From Sandaracinaceae bacterium (lineage in GTDB: Bacteria; Myxococcota_A; Polyangia; Polyangiales; Houyiibacteriaceae), in NCBI GenBank assembly GCA_020633055.1, contig JACKEJ010000010.1:248001-312000 (forward strand): DNA of 64,000 bases, in the 5' to 3' direction. Numbering within the stretch: position 1 is the stretch's first letter; each line of letters opens with the position of its first letter. Of the stretch, positions 30,711-39,468 are shown one piece after another. A program made the translations under genes and the position numbers. The notes beneath the pieces were generated by a model. It searched no databases, had not been told where the DNA came from, and saw only the letters and a list, made by a program, of their open reading frames with translations.

Positions 30711-32008
30711 TCCGCCGCACCGACGCCGAGCTCGCGCGCATGGCCGTGGCCGAGAGCCTGTTCCCCACGGGCACGCGCGCCTTCACCTTCGAGGACGACC
30801 TCAACTTCATGGTGGCGCGGGCTCAGGGCTCGCGCCTGGTGGACGGCAGCGGCAACGAGTACATCGACTACCTGCTGGGCTCGGGTCCGCACGTACTCGG
30901 GCACGCGCACCCGGCCGTGCTCGAGGCGCTGGCGCGCGTGGGGCGTGACGGCACCTCGCACCTGGTGGTGCACGAGAGCGCCATCGCGCTGGCCGAGAAG
31001 ATCGTGGAGCACGTGCCCTGCGCCGAGCAGGTGTCGCTGCACAACAGCGGCTCCGAGGCCACGTTCTTCGCGCTGCGCCTGGCGCGCGCGTTCCGCGGGC
31101 GCGACAAGATCCTCAAGTTCGAGGGCGGCTACCACGGGATGCACGACTACGCGCTGATGAGCAATCAGTGGACGATGGGCGCGCCCCCCTACCCGCGCGC
31201 CGTGCCCAACACGCACGGCATCCCGCGCGCGCTCGAGGCCGAGGTGCTGGTGGCGCCCTTCAACGATCTCGAGACCACCACGGCGATCCTCGAGCGCCAC
31301 CACGACGAGCTGGCGGGCGTGATGGTGGAGCCGATGCAGCGCTCGTTCCCGCCGCACCCCACGTTCTTGCCGGGGCTGCGCACGCTGACGCGGCACTACG
31401 GCATCCCGCTCATCTTCGACGAGGTGGTGACGGGTTTCCGGCTGGGCCTGGGCGGCGCGCAGGAGCGCTACGGCGTGGTGCCCGACCTGTGCACCACGGG
31501 TAAGGCCATCAGCGGCGGCCTGCCGCTGGGGGTGCTGTGCGGCGCGCGCGAGATCATGCAGCTGGCCGACCCGCGGCGGCGCCTGCGCATGCTGCCGTAC
31601 ACGATGCAGACGGGCACCTACAGCTCGAACCCGGTGTGCACCGGCGTGGCCTGCGCGGTCATCGCCGAGCTGGAGAAGGGCGAGACTTACGCGCGCATGA
31701 ACCTCGTGGGAGGCGCGCTCATGACCGCCCTGCGGGAGGCCATGGACGCGGTGGGGCTGCCGGCGCGCGTGTGCGGCGACCCGACCGTGTTCCAGATCTG
31801 GTTCACGGAGCAGGAGCCGCGCGACCACCGCTCGACGGCCGGCGCGGACACGCTGCGGCACATGCGCTTCTCGGACCTGCTGCTGCGCCGCGGGGTGCTG
31901 AAGGCGGCGGAGAAGTTCTTCGTGTCGGGGGCTCACACGGACGAGGACGTCGAGGCGACCATCGCGGCCTTCCACGCGGTGGCGCAGCAGCTGGCGGAGG
32001 AGGGGTGA
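30707..32008 (+). CDS. class III PLP aminotransferase, glutamate-1-semialdehyde mutase-like
   Basis: 433 aa, ATG overlapping the upstream TGA. Fold-type I class III motifs: NSGSEATFFALRLAR, GGYHGMHD, FDEVVTGFRLG (237-247) and the PLP lysine in TTGKAISGGLPLG (K266). Overall closest in style to glutamate-1-semialdehyde 2,1-aminomutase, but the operon (sulfotransferase, epimerase, VOC protein) points to a secondary-metabolite or lipid-headgroup aminotransferase, not haem synthesis. No signal peptide. Confidence 0.88.
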   Translation: MIRRTDAELARMAVAESLFPTGTRAFTFEDDLNFMVARAQGSRLVDGSGNEYIDYLLGSGPHVLGHAHPAVLEALARVGRDGTSHLVVHESAIALAEKIVEHVPCAEQVSLHNSGSEATFFALRLARAFRGRDKILKFEGGYHGMHDYALMSNQWTMGAPPYPRAVPNTHGIPRALEAEVLVAPFNDLETTTAILERHHDELAGVMVEPMQRSFPPHPTFLPGLRTLTRHYGIPLIFDEVVTGFRLGLGGAQERYGVVPDLCTTGKAISGGLPLGVLCGAREIMQLADPRRRLRMLPYTMQTGTYSSNPVCTGVACAVIAELEKGETYARMNLVGGALMTALREAMDAVGLPARVCGDPTVFQIWFTEQEPRDHRSTAGADTLRHMRFSDLLLRRGVLKAAEKFFVSGAHTDEDVEATIAAFHAVAQQLAEEG

Positions 32009-32010
32009 CG

Positions 32011-33120
32011 ATGCGCAACGCAAGAGAGAACATCGCGCGAGAGCACAACGCGCGAGAGAAGGTCCTGGTCACGGGCGCGTGCGGGAACGTGGGCGCGGTG
32101 ACCGTGTTCGCGCTCTCGGCGCGGGGCTACCACGTCGTCGCGCTGGACCTCGACACGGAGCGCAACCGCGCGCGGGCCGCGGACTTCGCGCCCGACGTGG
32201 ACGTGCGCTTCGGCAGCATCTGCCACCGGCCGACGCTCGAGGCGGCCGTGCACGGCGTGCAGCACGTGATCCACCTGGCGGCCGTGATCCCCCCCGCCAC
32301 CGACGTGGACCAGCGCATCGCCTACAAGGTGAACGTCGAGGCCACGCGCACGCTCATCGCGCTGTGCGAGGCGCTGCCCCAGCCGCCGCGCCTGACCTTC
32401 ACGTCCAGTGCGGCCGTGTTCGGCGACAACGCGCGCGCCACGCCACCGCGCCGCTCGGACGAGGTGCCGTGCCCGTCGGACAACTACACGCGGCAGAAGG
32501 TGGACGGGGAGCGCGCGGTGCAGGCCTCCTCCCTGCGCTACGTGATCTTCCGCCTGGCTGTCACGCCGCCGGTCGAGCCCGCCGCGCTGGGGCCGTTCAT
32601 CTTCGACATGCACGCGGACACACGCGTGGAGTTCACGCACCCCGACGACGTGGCGCTGGCCCTCGCGAACTCGCTGCTGCGCGACGACATCGAGGGCCGC
32701 GTGCTGCTGCTGGGTGGCGGCGCACGCAACCGCTACACCTACCGCGACTGGCTGAACGAGGCCTTCGCCGCGATGGGCATCGCGCCCATGCCGCGTGAGG
32801 CGTTCGGCCCGGAGCGCTTCATGACGGACTGGGTGGACTCCGACGAGAGCAACGCGCTCTTGGACTACCAGCGGCGCGACTACGCGCAGTACCTGGCCGA
32901 GGTGCGCGCCTCGCTGGGCCCAGCCGCGCACGTGGTGGACAAGGTGGGCCCCATCGCGCGCCTGGCGGCACTCGCCAACTCGCGGCACTGGGCCGAGGCG
33001 CAGGGACACCGCGCGTGGGTGCCCGAGGCCATCGAGCAGCTGCGCCTGGCCAAGGCCGCGTGGACCGCGGGGCGCGCGTGGCTGCCCACATGGGCGCGCC
33101 GCACGGGAGGGCGCGCATGA
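32011..33120 (+). CDS. NAD-dependent epimerase/dehydratase (extended SDR)
   Basis: 369 aa, ATG 2 bp after the aminotransferase stop. N-terminal Rossmann loop LVTGACGNVGAV (GxxGxxG), catalytic-type YTRQK (Tyr-x3-Lys) and TFTSSAAVFGDN for the serine strand. The C-terminal ~70 residues extend beyond a typical epimerase. Likely sugar or acyl substrate unknown. Fourth gene of the operon starting at 28888. Confidence 0.85.
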   Translation: MRNARENIAREHNAREKVLVTGACGNVGAVTVFALSARGYHVVALDLDTERNRARAADFAPDVDVRFGSICHRPTLEAAVHGVQHVIHLAAVIPPATDVDQRIAYKVNVEATRTLIALCEALPQPPRLTFTSSAAVFGDNARATPPRRSDEVPCPSDNYTRQKVDGERAVQASSLRYVIFRLAVTPPVEPAALGPFIFDMHADTRVEFTHPDDVALALANSLLRDDIEGRVLLLGGGARNRYTYRDWLNEAFAAMGIAPMPREAFGPERFMTDWVDSDESNALLDYQRRDYAQYLAEVRASLGPAAHVVDKVGPIARLAALANSRHWAEAQGHRAWVPEAIEQLRLAKAAWTAGRAWLPTWARRTGGRA

Positions 33121-33196
33121 GTCACGCGGAACGAGCGCGCAGCGCCCAAGAGTGCGCGACGCACACGGCACGGACGTTCGACCCGAGGCGTCGCTC

Positions 33197-33850
33197 GTGA
33201 CACGCGGCGCGCGGAACCGGTCGGCACACGACGCCCCCGACGAGGTGCTGCGGCGCGTGCTCGATCACTTCGCGCTGCCCAAGCTCTCGGACGCGGTCCC
33301 CAACGACGTGCTCACGCGCTTCGGCCTGGTGCGCCCCACCCAATACGGCGTGGCCTGCCGCGACGTGAAGCGGGCCTGTGCCGAGGCCGAGCGGCTGGGC
33401 GCAGGCCCCTTCGTGGTGGCCACCATCGACGCGGTGGGCTGGCGCGAGCGCGGCGTACGCGTGCCGGGCTGCCGCCTGGACGTGGGCCTCGGCTTCATCG
33501 GGGACACCCAGCTCGAGTTCCTCGGCCCAGGGCGCCGCACGCGCTTCTACAGCGACGCGCTGGACGGCGCCGACGCGCGCCTGCACCACGCGGGCATCTA
33601 CCAGCGCGGCGTCGAGTCGCTGGGGGCGCACCTGGTCGCCGCCGGCCACCCCGAGGCGGTACGCGGCGGGCTGCACCTGGGCGCAGCGCTCTCCTTCGAC
33701 TTCCGCTACTACGACACGCGCGACGCACTGGGAATCTACCTCGAGGTGCTGGACTTCCGCGTCCTCGACCGCCCGCTGATCATGGACCCGTTCATCCGCG
33801 TGGGCGCCCGCGTCGCCGCGCTGGGGAGGCCTGCACGCTCGACCGGGTGA
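33197..33850 (+). CDS. VOC (glyoxalase-like) superfamily protein
   Basis: 217 aa from the GTG at 33197; a GTG at 33152 is an alternative giving 15 more residues of poor composition. The sequence fits paired beta-alpha-beta VOC modules: YGVACRDVKRACAEAERLGAGPF at the start (split), LDVGLGFIGDTQLEFLGP, LHHAGIYQ and the closing DALGIYLEVLDFR. These provide His and Glu candidates for metal binding. It is probably the last gene of the sulfotransferase/aminotransferase operon, 76 bp after the epimerase. Confidence 0.7.
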   Translation: MTRGARNRSAHDAPDEVLRRVLDHFALPKLSDAVPNDVLTRFGLVRPTQYGVACRDVKRACAEAERLGAGPFVVATIDAVGWRERGVRVPGCRLDVGLGFIGDTQLEFLGPGRRTRFYSDALDGADARLHHAGIYQRGVESLGAHLVAAGHPEAVRGGLHLGAALSFDFRYYDTRDALGIYLEVLDFRVLDRPLIMDPFIRVGARVAALGRPARSTG

Positions 33851-33897
33851 CTCGCGCGTGAGCCGCGCCGAGTGGTACCGTGCGCGCCGAGCCCTGC

Positions 33898-34596
33898 ATG
33901 AGCGCGCGCAAGCCGAGCCCCACCGACGCCCCCTCCGCCCGACGCAAGCCGACCGCGACGACGGCCCCTCGGGCGACGCTTCCACGCGCGAGACCCAAGT
34001 CCGGCAAGGCCGCGGGGCGCCCACGTGGAGCCGACTCGGAGCGCAGCCACGACGCCCTCCTGGACGCGGCGCGCGCGCACTTTGCGCGCCGAGGCTACGG
34101 GCCCGCGAACGTGCGCGAGCTCGCCGCCGGGGCGGGCTACACCACGTCCACGCTGTACCACTACTTCGGCGACAAGCTGGGGCTCTACGTGGAGGTGTAC
34201 CGCCACGCGGAGCGTCAGGTGGCCGCGGCCTATCGCGCCGCTGTGGAGAAGGGCGGCTCTCGCCAAGAACGACTGCTCGCGGTGCTCGACGCGGCGATCG
34301 CGCTCCACAAGCGCGACGAGAGCGTTCCGCTGTTTCTTGCCGCCGTGCCCCTCGACATCCGACGTCACCCCGAGGTGCGAAGTGCCATCGTGGCTGTACC
34401 GATCGAGACGCCTCGCATCTTGGCTCAGCTCGTGGCTGGCCCAGACGGGCGCGAAAACGCACAACTGGTGCAATTGATCACCTCTGTCACCACGGGCATG
34501 GCCCTCATGGTGGGTGAAGGTGGACACGCCGCCTACGAAGAGGCGTTGCGCACCTGCGCACGACACTTGCAGGTCGACGACGCGACACCTCGCTGA
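33898..34596 (+). CDS. TetR-family transcriptional regulator
   Basis: 232 aa from the ATG at 33898; GTG at 33880 is possible. After a ~45-residue disordered basic leader comes the TetR HTH: LLDAARAHFARRGYGPANVRE, then AAGAGYTTSTLYHYFGDKLGLY (both split). The C-terminal ligand domain is helical and unclassified. It follows the VOC gene by 47 bp on the same strand, so it may regulate the cluster at 28888-33850. No matching palindrome was recognised there. Confidence 0.85.
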   Translation: MSARKPSPTDAPSARRKPTATTAPRATLPRARPKSGKAAGRPRGADSERSHDALLDAARAHFARRGYGPANVRELAAGAGYTTSTLYHYFGDKLGLYVEVYRHAERQVAAAYRAAVEKGGSRQERLLAVLDAAIALHKRDESVPLFLAAVPLDIRRHPEVRSAIVAVPIETPRILAQLVAGPDGRENAQLVQLITSVTTGMALMVGEGGHAAYEEALRTCARHLQVDDATPR

Positions 34597-34725
34597 CCCC
34601 GCGCGCGCCGCCAATTCGGGAGCTTTGACCGGCTGGGTATGGTATCCCTCGCGACATTCCAGCCACCCTGGGGGTCAGCGTCGATGGAACGTGAGCCCGC
34701 CTTGGGTAGAGAAGAGAGGACTACC

Positions 34726-36762
34726 GTGCTTCGAAACCAAGTTGCCCGACTGGCGCCCGCGAGCGCCCTGGTGCTGGCCGCCGCGTGCGCCATGCTCCTT
34801 CCCACGCGGTCGGCCCACGCGCAGACGCCCATCCCGGTGAACATCGAGTCCGCGCCCGCTGGAGCCACCGTCTACCTCGACAGCGCCGAGGGTCAGAACC
34901 TGGGCGTCACCCCGCTGCGCCGCGTGCGCATCCCGCGTGGCACGCACACGCTCATCTTCCGCCTTCCGCGCCACCGCGACGCCACCGTGCCGGTCAACAT
35001 CGCGCGGCGCAACGAGACGTTCCGCGGCGTGCTCGACCCGCTCGGCGAGATCACCATCACGGCCGCCAACGACTCGGCCACGGGCGCCACCGTCCGCATC
35101 GACGGCCAGCCCATGGGCGTCGTCCCGGTGCAACAGCTGGTCGATCCCGGCCGCCATCTGATCCAGATCGAGCGCGAGGGCTACGTCACGTTCACTCAGT
35201 GGGTGCAGGTCGCTGGCGCCCAGCAGCTGGCCCTGCCTGTCCTGCTCGAGCGTCAGGCCCCCCAGACGGGCTCCGTGCTCGTCGCGGCCGACATCAGCGG
35301 CGCCGCCATCTACATCGATGGCGAGCCGCGCGGCTCGACCCCCACCGTGATCGACAACGTCACGGCTGGCATCCACCAGGTCGAAGTGCGCTCCGATGGC
35401 TTCCAGACGCAGTCGCAGTCCGTGGAGATCCGCGCGGGTGAGCGTGCGCGCGTCGAGGTGCAGCTGCGTCCCGACGTGCCGCCCGGAGGCACGCTGGTGG
35501 TGGTGACGCAGCCGCGCGGCGCCAGCGTCGTGCTGGACGGCGAGGCGCTCGGTGAGGGCCCCGTCACACGCGACGGTGTGTCGCCCGGCGAGCACATCCT
35601 CGAGGTCACCATGACCGGCTACCAGCCGATCACACAGCCTGTCACGGTCGAGGCCGGCCAGCGGCGTGCGGTGAACATCGTCCTGCAAGAGGTGGTGCTC
35701 GCGCCGGGCTCCATCATCGTCCGCTCCTCCGCGCCTGGTGCTGTCGTCGTCATCGACGGTGAGGAGCGCGGCGCGGCGCCCGTGGTGGTCGAGTCGGCGG
35801 CCGCGGGGACGCACGCCATCGTCGTGCGCGCGCCGGGCTTCCAGGAGTACCGCACCACCTGCACGGTTGGCCCCGGCCGCAACTGCGAGGTGGAGGCCGA
35901 GCTGGGCGCCGAGCCCGTGCGCGTGATCGTGCGCTCGAACGTCCCCGGCAGCTCGCTGTACATCGACGGATCGCAGATCGGCCCCGTGCCCTACGAGGGC
36001 ACCGTGCCGTCGGGCAACCGCCGCCTCGAGGTGCGCGCCGCGGGCTACGACCCGTACGTTGCCCAGGTCATGCTCACGCCTGCCGCAGAAGCGCGCGTGT
36101 TCGACGTGGCGCTGCTCGAAGAGGGCGCGATGACGGACGACGAGCGCGCGCGGCTGGAACGCGAGCGCCTCGAGAACTACGCCGGCCAGACCAGCTTCGC
36201 GGCCAACGTCATCCCCACCTCGCAGGCCCTGATCGACCTCAGCGTGGGTTACCCCAGCTTCTTCGAGATGCGCGCGGGCACCGGCTTCGCGGATTGGATC
36301 GACGGTGGCATCGCGGTGCGCGGCAACCACCGCCTGTTCGAGTTCGAGCTGCGGTCGCGCGTCGCCTGGCGCGTCACCCCGCAGATCGGCCTCGGAGCCC
36401 AGATCTTCTTGGGTGGCGGCATCGGTCCAGACAGCGCCAACTCGTTCCGCGCGGGCGCGGAGGGCTTGGCCAGCATCCTGTTCGCGCGCCGCGCGGCCAT
36501 GACCCTGTGGGTCGGGGTCGACATCTACAGCGACAAGTTCCAGGGCTCCATGGGTCGTGACGCCACGGGCATGCTGCGGGTCGGTGGTTCGTTCGAGCTG
36601 CGCCTGAGCGCTTACTGGAACCTGTTCACCACGTTCGAGGGCAACGTCCTCGGCAGCACGCGTGACATCTACAACGGTCTGTTCCGCACGGGCGGGCTGC
36701 CGAACACGCACGACGGATCGCCGTTCGCAGGCCGCTTCGGCTTCACCTACAAGTTCCACTGA
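34726..36762 (+). CDS. secreted protein with six PEGA repeats and a C-terminal beta-barrel-like domain
   Basis: 678 aa. Start at GTG 34726 rather than the earlier in-frame starts, because GAGAGGA lies 5 nt upstream and a clean signal peptide follows (cleavage after SAHA, ~residue 35). Six PEGA repeats of ~75 aa fill residues ~36-480, each with a VYLD/IYIDG/VVLDG strand and G-x3-P turn, then a (G)(T/E)H hairpin. A charged coil (DDERARLERERLENY) leads to a C-terminal ~200 residues with amphipathic strands and a terminal aromatic (FTYKFH), as in outer-membrane barrels. Probably a surface-exposed structural or adhesin-like protein. A strong terminator follows. Confidence 0.85.
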   Translation: MLRNQVARLAPASALVLAAACAMLLPTRSAHAQTPIPVNIESAPAGATVYLDSAEGQNLGVTPLRRVRIPRGTHTLIFRLPRHRDATVPVNIARRNETFRGVLDPLGEITITAANDSATGATVRIDGQPMGVVPVQQLVDPGRHLIQIEREGYVTFTQWVQVAGAQQLALPVLLERQAPQTGSVLVAADISGAAIYIDGEPRGSTPTVIDNVTAGIHQVEVRSDGFQTQSQSVEIRAGERARVEVQLRPDVPPGGTLVVVTQPRGASVVLDGEALGEGPVTRDGVSPGEHILEVTMTGYQPITQPVTVEAGQRRAVNIVLQEVVLAPGSIIVRSSAPGAVVVIDGEERGAAPVVVESAAAGTHAIVVRAPGFQEYRTTCTVGPGRNCEVEAELGAEPVRVIVRSNVPGSSLYIDGSQIGPVPYEGTVPSGNRRLEVRAAGYDPYVAQVMLTPAAEARVFDVALLEEGAMTDDERARLERERLENYAGQTSFAANVIPTSQALIDLSVGYPSFFEMRAGTGFADWIDGGIAVRGNHRLFEFELRSRVAWRVTPQIGLGAQIFLGGGIGPDSANSFRAGAEGLASILFARRAAMTLWVGVDIYSDKFQGSMGRDATGMLRVGGSFELRLSAYWNLFTTFEGNVLGSTRDIYNGLFRTGGLPNTHDGSPFAGRFGFTYKFH

Positions 36763-36785
36763 TCGCGGTGTGACCCACTGAACGC

Positions 36786-36815
36786 AGGCGGCCCCCGGGC
36801 CGCCTGTTTTCGTTT
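36786..36815 (+). terminator. Rho-independent terminator
   Basis: AGGCGGCCC and GGGCCGCCT form a perfect 9-bp stem (36786-36805, 2-nt loop or 8 bp with 4-nt loop), followed by GTTTTCGTTT. It lies 23 bp after the PEGA gene stop. Confidence 0.75.
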
Positions 36816-36875
36816 CGGCGGCGGCCGCGCTTCGCGCTTTGACGAACTGGTCACGAGTTTGGCAATCTCGCGCGC

Positions 36876-37811
36876 ATGGACGCCCCCCCCGGCCAGGCGC
36901 AGCCGCTGACCGCCCTCGCGCTCGACCTCTACGCGACGCTGTTGGAGCTGGACCCGGCGCGCTTCGTGGCAGAGCGCGCGAGAGCGCTGCACGACGCCCT
37001 CGCCCGAACGGCCGCCGCGCTGCGCGAGCACGCCGCCACGGAGCAACCGACCAGCGACGCCGCGCGCGTCCTGGCCGACGCCCTCGCGACCCCGCCCGCC
37101 GCGGACGACCACGACGTGGGCACGTGGGTCGCGTTCCGCGTGGCGGTGGGTCCCGCCTACGAAGACCTGGTGGCAAGCCTCGCGCGGGAAGGGGCGCGCG
37201 TCCCCTCGCTGCGCCCCACGAACTACGCGCGCAACCTCTTTCACATGAGCTCGGGGTTGTTCGCGCTCACCATCATCGAGTTCTTCACCGAGCGCATGCT
37301 GTGGGTGGCCGGCGGCTTCCTCGCGTCGGCCATCGCGATGGAGAGCAGCCGGCGCGTGAGCCCGCGCGCCAACGAGGTCATGATGGCCGCGTTCGGAAAA
37401 GTGGCGCACCCGTACGAGCGGCACCGCATCAACTCGGCCTCGTGGTACGCGCTGGCGCTGGTGTTGCTGGCGCTGTTCGTGCCGCCACTGGCCTGCGCCG
37501 TGGGCGTGGTGGTGCTCGGCTTCGGTGACCCCTTCGCGGCCATCGTCGGGCGCCGCTTCGGGCGCACCAAGCTGCCCGGCGGTCGCTCGCTCGAGGGGTC
37601 GCTCGCGTTCGTGCTGGCGGGTGGGCTGCCGGCCCTCGCCGTGTTGCTCGGCTTCCACCACCTGCCCCTCGTCACGGCCGCCGTCGTGGCCCTCAGTGGA
37701 GCCGTCGCGGGCGCCGCCGCCGAGGTGCTGAGCGGTCGCCTCGACGACAACTTCACCATCCCCCTCATCGCAAGCCTCTCGGCCTGGGGCGCTCACTCGC
37801 TGCTGGCCTGA
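36876..37811 (+). CDS. CTP-dependent polyprenol/diacylglycerol kinase-like membrane protein
   Basis: 311 aa. The first ~115 residues are soluble and helical; the rest contains about six hydrophobic segments. The motif GFGDPFAAIVGRRFGRTKLP followed by GGRSLEGSLAF, and later EVLSGRLDDNFTIPL, matches the dolichol/phytol kinase and CDP-diglyceride synthetase superfamily, which uses a CTP-binding cytosolic loop. It likely phosphorylates a lipid alcohol (polyprenol, phytol-like or diacylglycerol). The soluble N-terminal domain is unusual for the family. Confidence 0.75.
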   Translation: MDAPPGQAQPLTALALDLYATLLELDPARFVAERARALHDALARTAAALREHAATEQPTSDAARVLADALATPPAADDHDVGTWVAFRVAVGPAYEDLVASLAREGARVPSLRPTNYARNLFHMSSGLFALTIIEFFTERMLWVAGGFLASAIAMESSRRVSPRANEVMMAAFGKVAHPYERHRINSASWYALALVLLALFVPPLACAVGVVVLGFGDPFAAIVGRRFGRTKLPGGRSLEGSLAFVLAGGLPALAVLLGFHHLPLVTAAVVALSGAVAGAAAEVLSGRLDDNFTIPLIASLSAWGAHSLLA

Positions 37812-37850
37812 CGCGAGCGTGCGATGCGCATGGATGGTACATTCCCCGCC

Positions 37851-38615
37851 ATGAGACTGGTTTCGACGACCCTCTGCGTGCTGACCCTGCTGCTGGGGTG
37901 GGTCGCGCTCACACCGGACCCCGTGGCCGCCCGCTGTGCCCGCGCGCTGTGGATCCCCACCCTGGTCACCCCCACCGAGCAGCCCTTGCCACCGCAGGCC
38001 ACGTTCCTGGTCGCGATGATGATCGAGTGGGACCTGCTCAACCGCGCCATCGAGGGGCGCTTCCCCGAGGACGCTGCGCTGGTCCCTGGGGACGCCGACG
38101 CGGCCGCCGCTGCTGCGAGCGCTGGGGTGGAGGCCGAGGGGCGCATCCCGTTGCGCGTCGTGCCGCTGGGCGCGGGGCTGGCGCGCTACGAGCCCACGTC
38201 GACACCGCGCGAAGGCGTGTACCAGCTGGTGGGGCTCGGCCGGCCACGCAGCATCACGTTCGCGCGCCGTGGCGCGCTGCGGGTCGGCAACCCGCGCCCG
38301 CCCAGCCGCGTGACGCTCGACGTGGGGCCGATGCGCGTGCGCGAGGGTCGCGGGGCCGTCGTCACGACGCGCGCGGTTCGCGCCACCTTGCCCGCGCCGG
38401 TGTCCGGTCCGCCCACCGCGCTGATCGCCTACTGGGACGACGAGCCCGGCGCAGCCACCGTCATCCCGCCCGACACGCGCGAGGTGGTCCTGTTCCGCGA
38501 CACCATCCGCTGCGCATCGCTGCTCCCCGGCACGCGCATGCCGCGCGCGGGCGAGCAGCGCGAGCTCGCCACGGTGAACGCATTCGGGCGGGTTTCGCGC
38601 AGGATGTCCCTGTGA
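37851..38615 (+). CDS. secreted hypothetical protein, paralogue 1
   Basis: 254 aa from the ATG at 37851, where a signal peptide begins (MRLVSTTLCVLTLLLGWVAL, cleavage near VAA-RC). The mature start RCARALWIPTLVTPTEQPLP parallels that of the next gene (ECAASWFLPSLVTDTTRPVP), showing tandem duplication. Both contain a conserved C-terminal pattern (R-C-x2-L/R..G-R..GE.REL). Predicted beta-rich, periplasmic or extracellular, function unknown. Its TGA overlaps the GTG of paralogue 2. Confidence 0.7.
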   Translation: MRLVSTTLCVLTLLLGWVALTPDPVAARCARALWIPTLVTPTEQPLPPQATFLVAMMIEWDLLNRAIEGRFPEDAALVPGDADAAAAAASAGVEAEGRIPLRVVPLGAGLARYEPTSTPREGVYQLVGLGRPRSITFARRGALRVGNPRPPSRVTLDVGPMRVREGRGAVVTTRAVRATLPAPVSGPPTALIAYWDDEPGAATVIPPDTREVVLFRDTIRCASLLPGTRMPRAGEQRELATVNAFGRVSRRMSL

Positions 38616-39316
38616 AGCTGCTGGCGCGGCTCGGTCCGCTCGCCGCGCTGCTGACCGTGTGGATGGCGAGCCAGCCGCTCACGCCCGCGCACGCCGAGTG
38701 CGCCGCCAGCTGGTTCCTGCCGAGCCTGGTGACAGACACCACGCGCCCCGTGCCGAGCGACGTGACGCTGTTGGTCATCGCCGAGTCCGACTTCCGCCAC
38801 GAGGCCTACCGCGCGGGGGCGTTCGTGAACGGCTTTGCGCTGACGCGCCGTGGGCGCCGCGTGCCGCTCGTCGTGGAAGAGCTGGGCCTCGGGATCGCCC
38901 GCCTGCGCCCCTCGGGGACGCTCACCAACGGGCTGTGGCGCCTCGAGGGGCTGCCCACCGCAGCGAGCGTGAACGTCGCCGAGGGTGCGACGTTGCCCCC
39001 AGTTCCCAGCGCCCCAGAGGGCGTCTCCGTCAGCATGCCCCGCATGCGCGGTCAGGCCGCCACCTCGGACCTGGCGCGGGCCGTGATGGCCTTCTTCGAG
39101 CCCGAGACGGTGCGCAGCGCGCTGCTGCTGGGCTACTGGGGAGGCGAGCTGAGCGCGGTGTCGCGCGTGCGCCCGAACGACGCGCGTGTGACGCTGTATC
39201 GCCCCCTGCGCTGCACGAGCCGCCCAGGCGTGCGCGCCCCCGCCTCGGGGGAGGAGCGCGAGCTGGCATGGATGGACGGCTACGGCCGCGAGTCGGCGCG
39301 CTACCGCGTGCCCTGA
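38612..39316 (+). CDS. secreted hypothetical protein, paralogue 2
   Basis: 234 aa, GTG start overlapping the upstream stop (GTGA), with AGGA at 38601. Signal peptide MKLLARLGPLAALLTVWMAS to AHA. The mature sequence is homologous in layout to paralogue 1, with two cysteines at equivalent places and an S-x-YRVP C-terminus. The last 19 bp of this gene (39298-39316) are repeated exactly at 40593-40611. Function unknown. Confidence 0.7.
   Translation: MKLLARLGPLAALLTVWMASQPLTPAHAECAASWFLPSLVTDTTRPVPSDVTLLVIAESDFRHEAYRAGAFVNGFALTRRGRRVPLVVEELGLGIARLRPSGTLTNGLWRLEGLPTAASVNVAEGATLPPVPSAPEGVSVSMPRMRGQAATSDLARAVMAFFEPETVRSALLLGYWGGELSAVSRVRPNDARVTLYRPLRCTSRPGVRAPASGEERELAWMDGYGRESARYRVP
39298..39316. 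repeat. 19-bp direct repeat, copy 1
   Basis: GCGCTACCGCGTGCCCTGA, the end of the gene at 38612-39316. The identical sequence recurs at 40593-40611, with different bases immediately on both sides. The two copies bracket a 1.3-kb lower-G+C segment. Confidence 0.85.
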
Positions 39317-39468
39317 GGAACGGAGTCGCGCCGACGCGTCGTGGACGTCAGCCCACGCCCCGGTGCTGTTGTGCTCGCCTCACATGCTCGGCGCCTCTCG
39401 GCACCCCAGCCTCCCGAGTTCGGTTGGATGCGGAGTTCGAGGTGGCGAGCGGTGAAGGTCGTGGGCTG

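Noticed and set aside
33117..33200. 27-codon frame starting with ATGA overlap after the epimerase gene
   Set aside because: Product is Arg/Ala/Ser-rich with no features and overlaps the likelier VOC start region.
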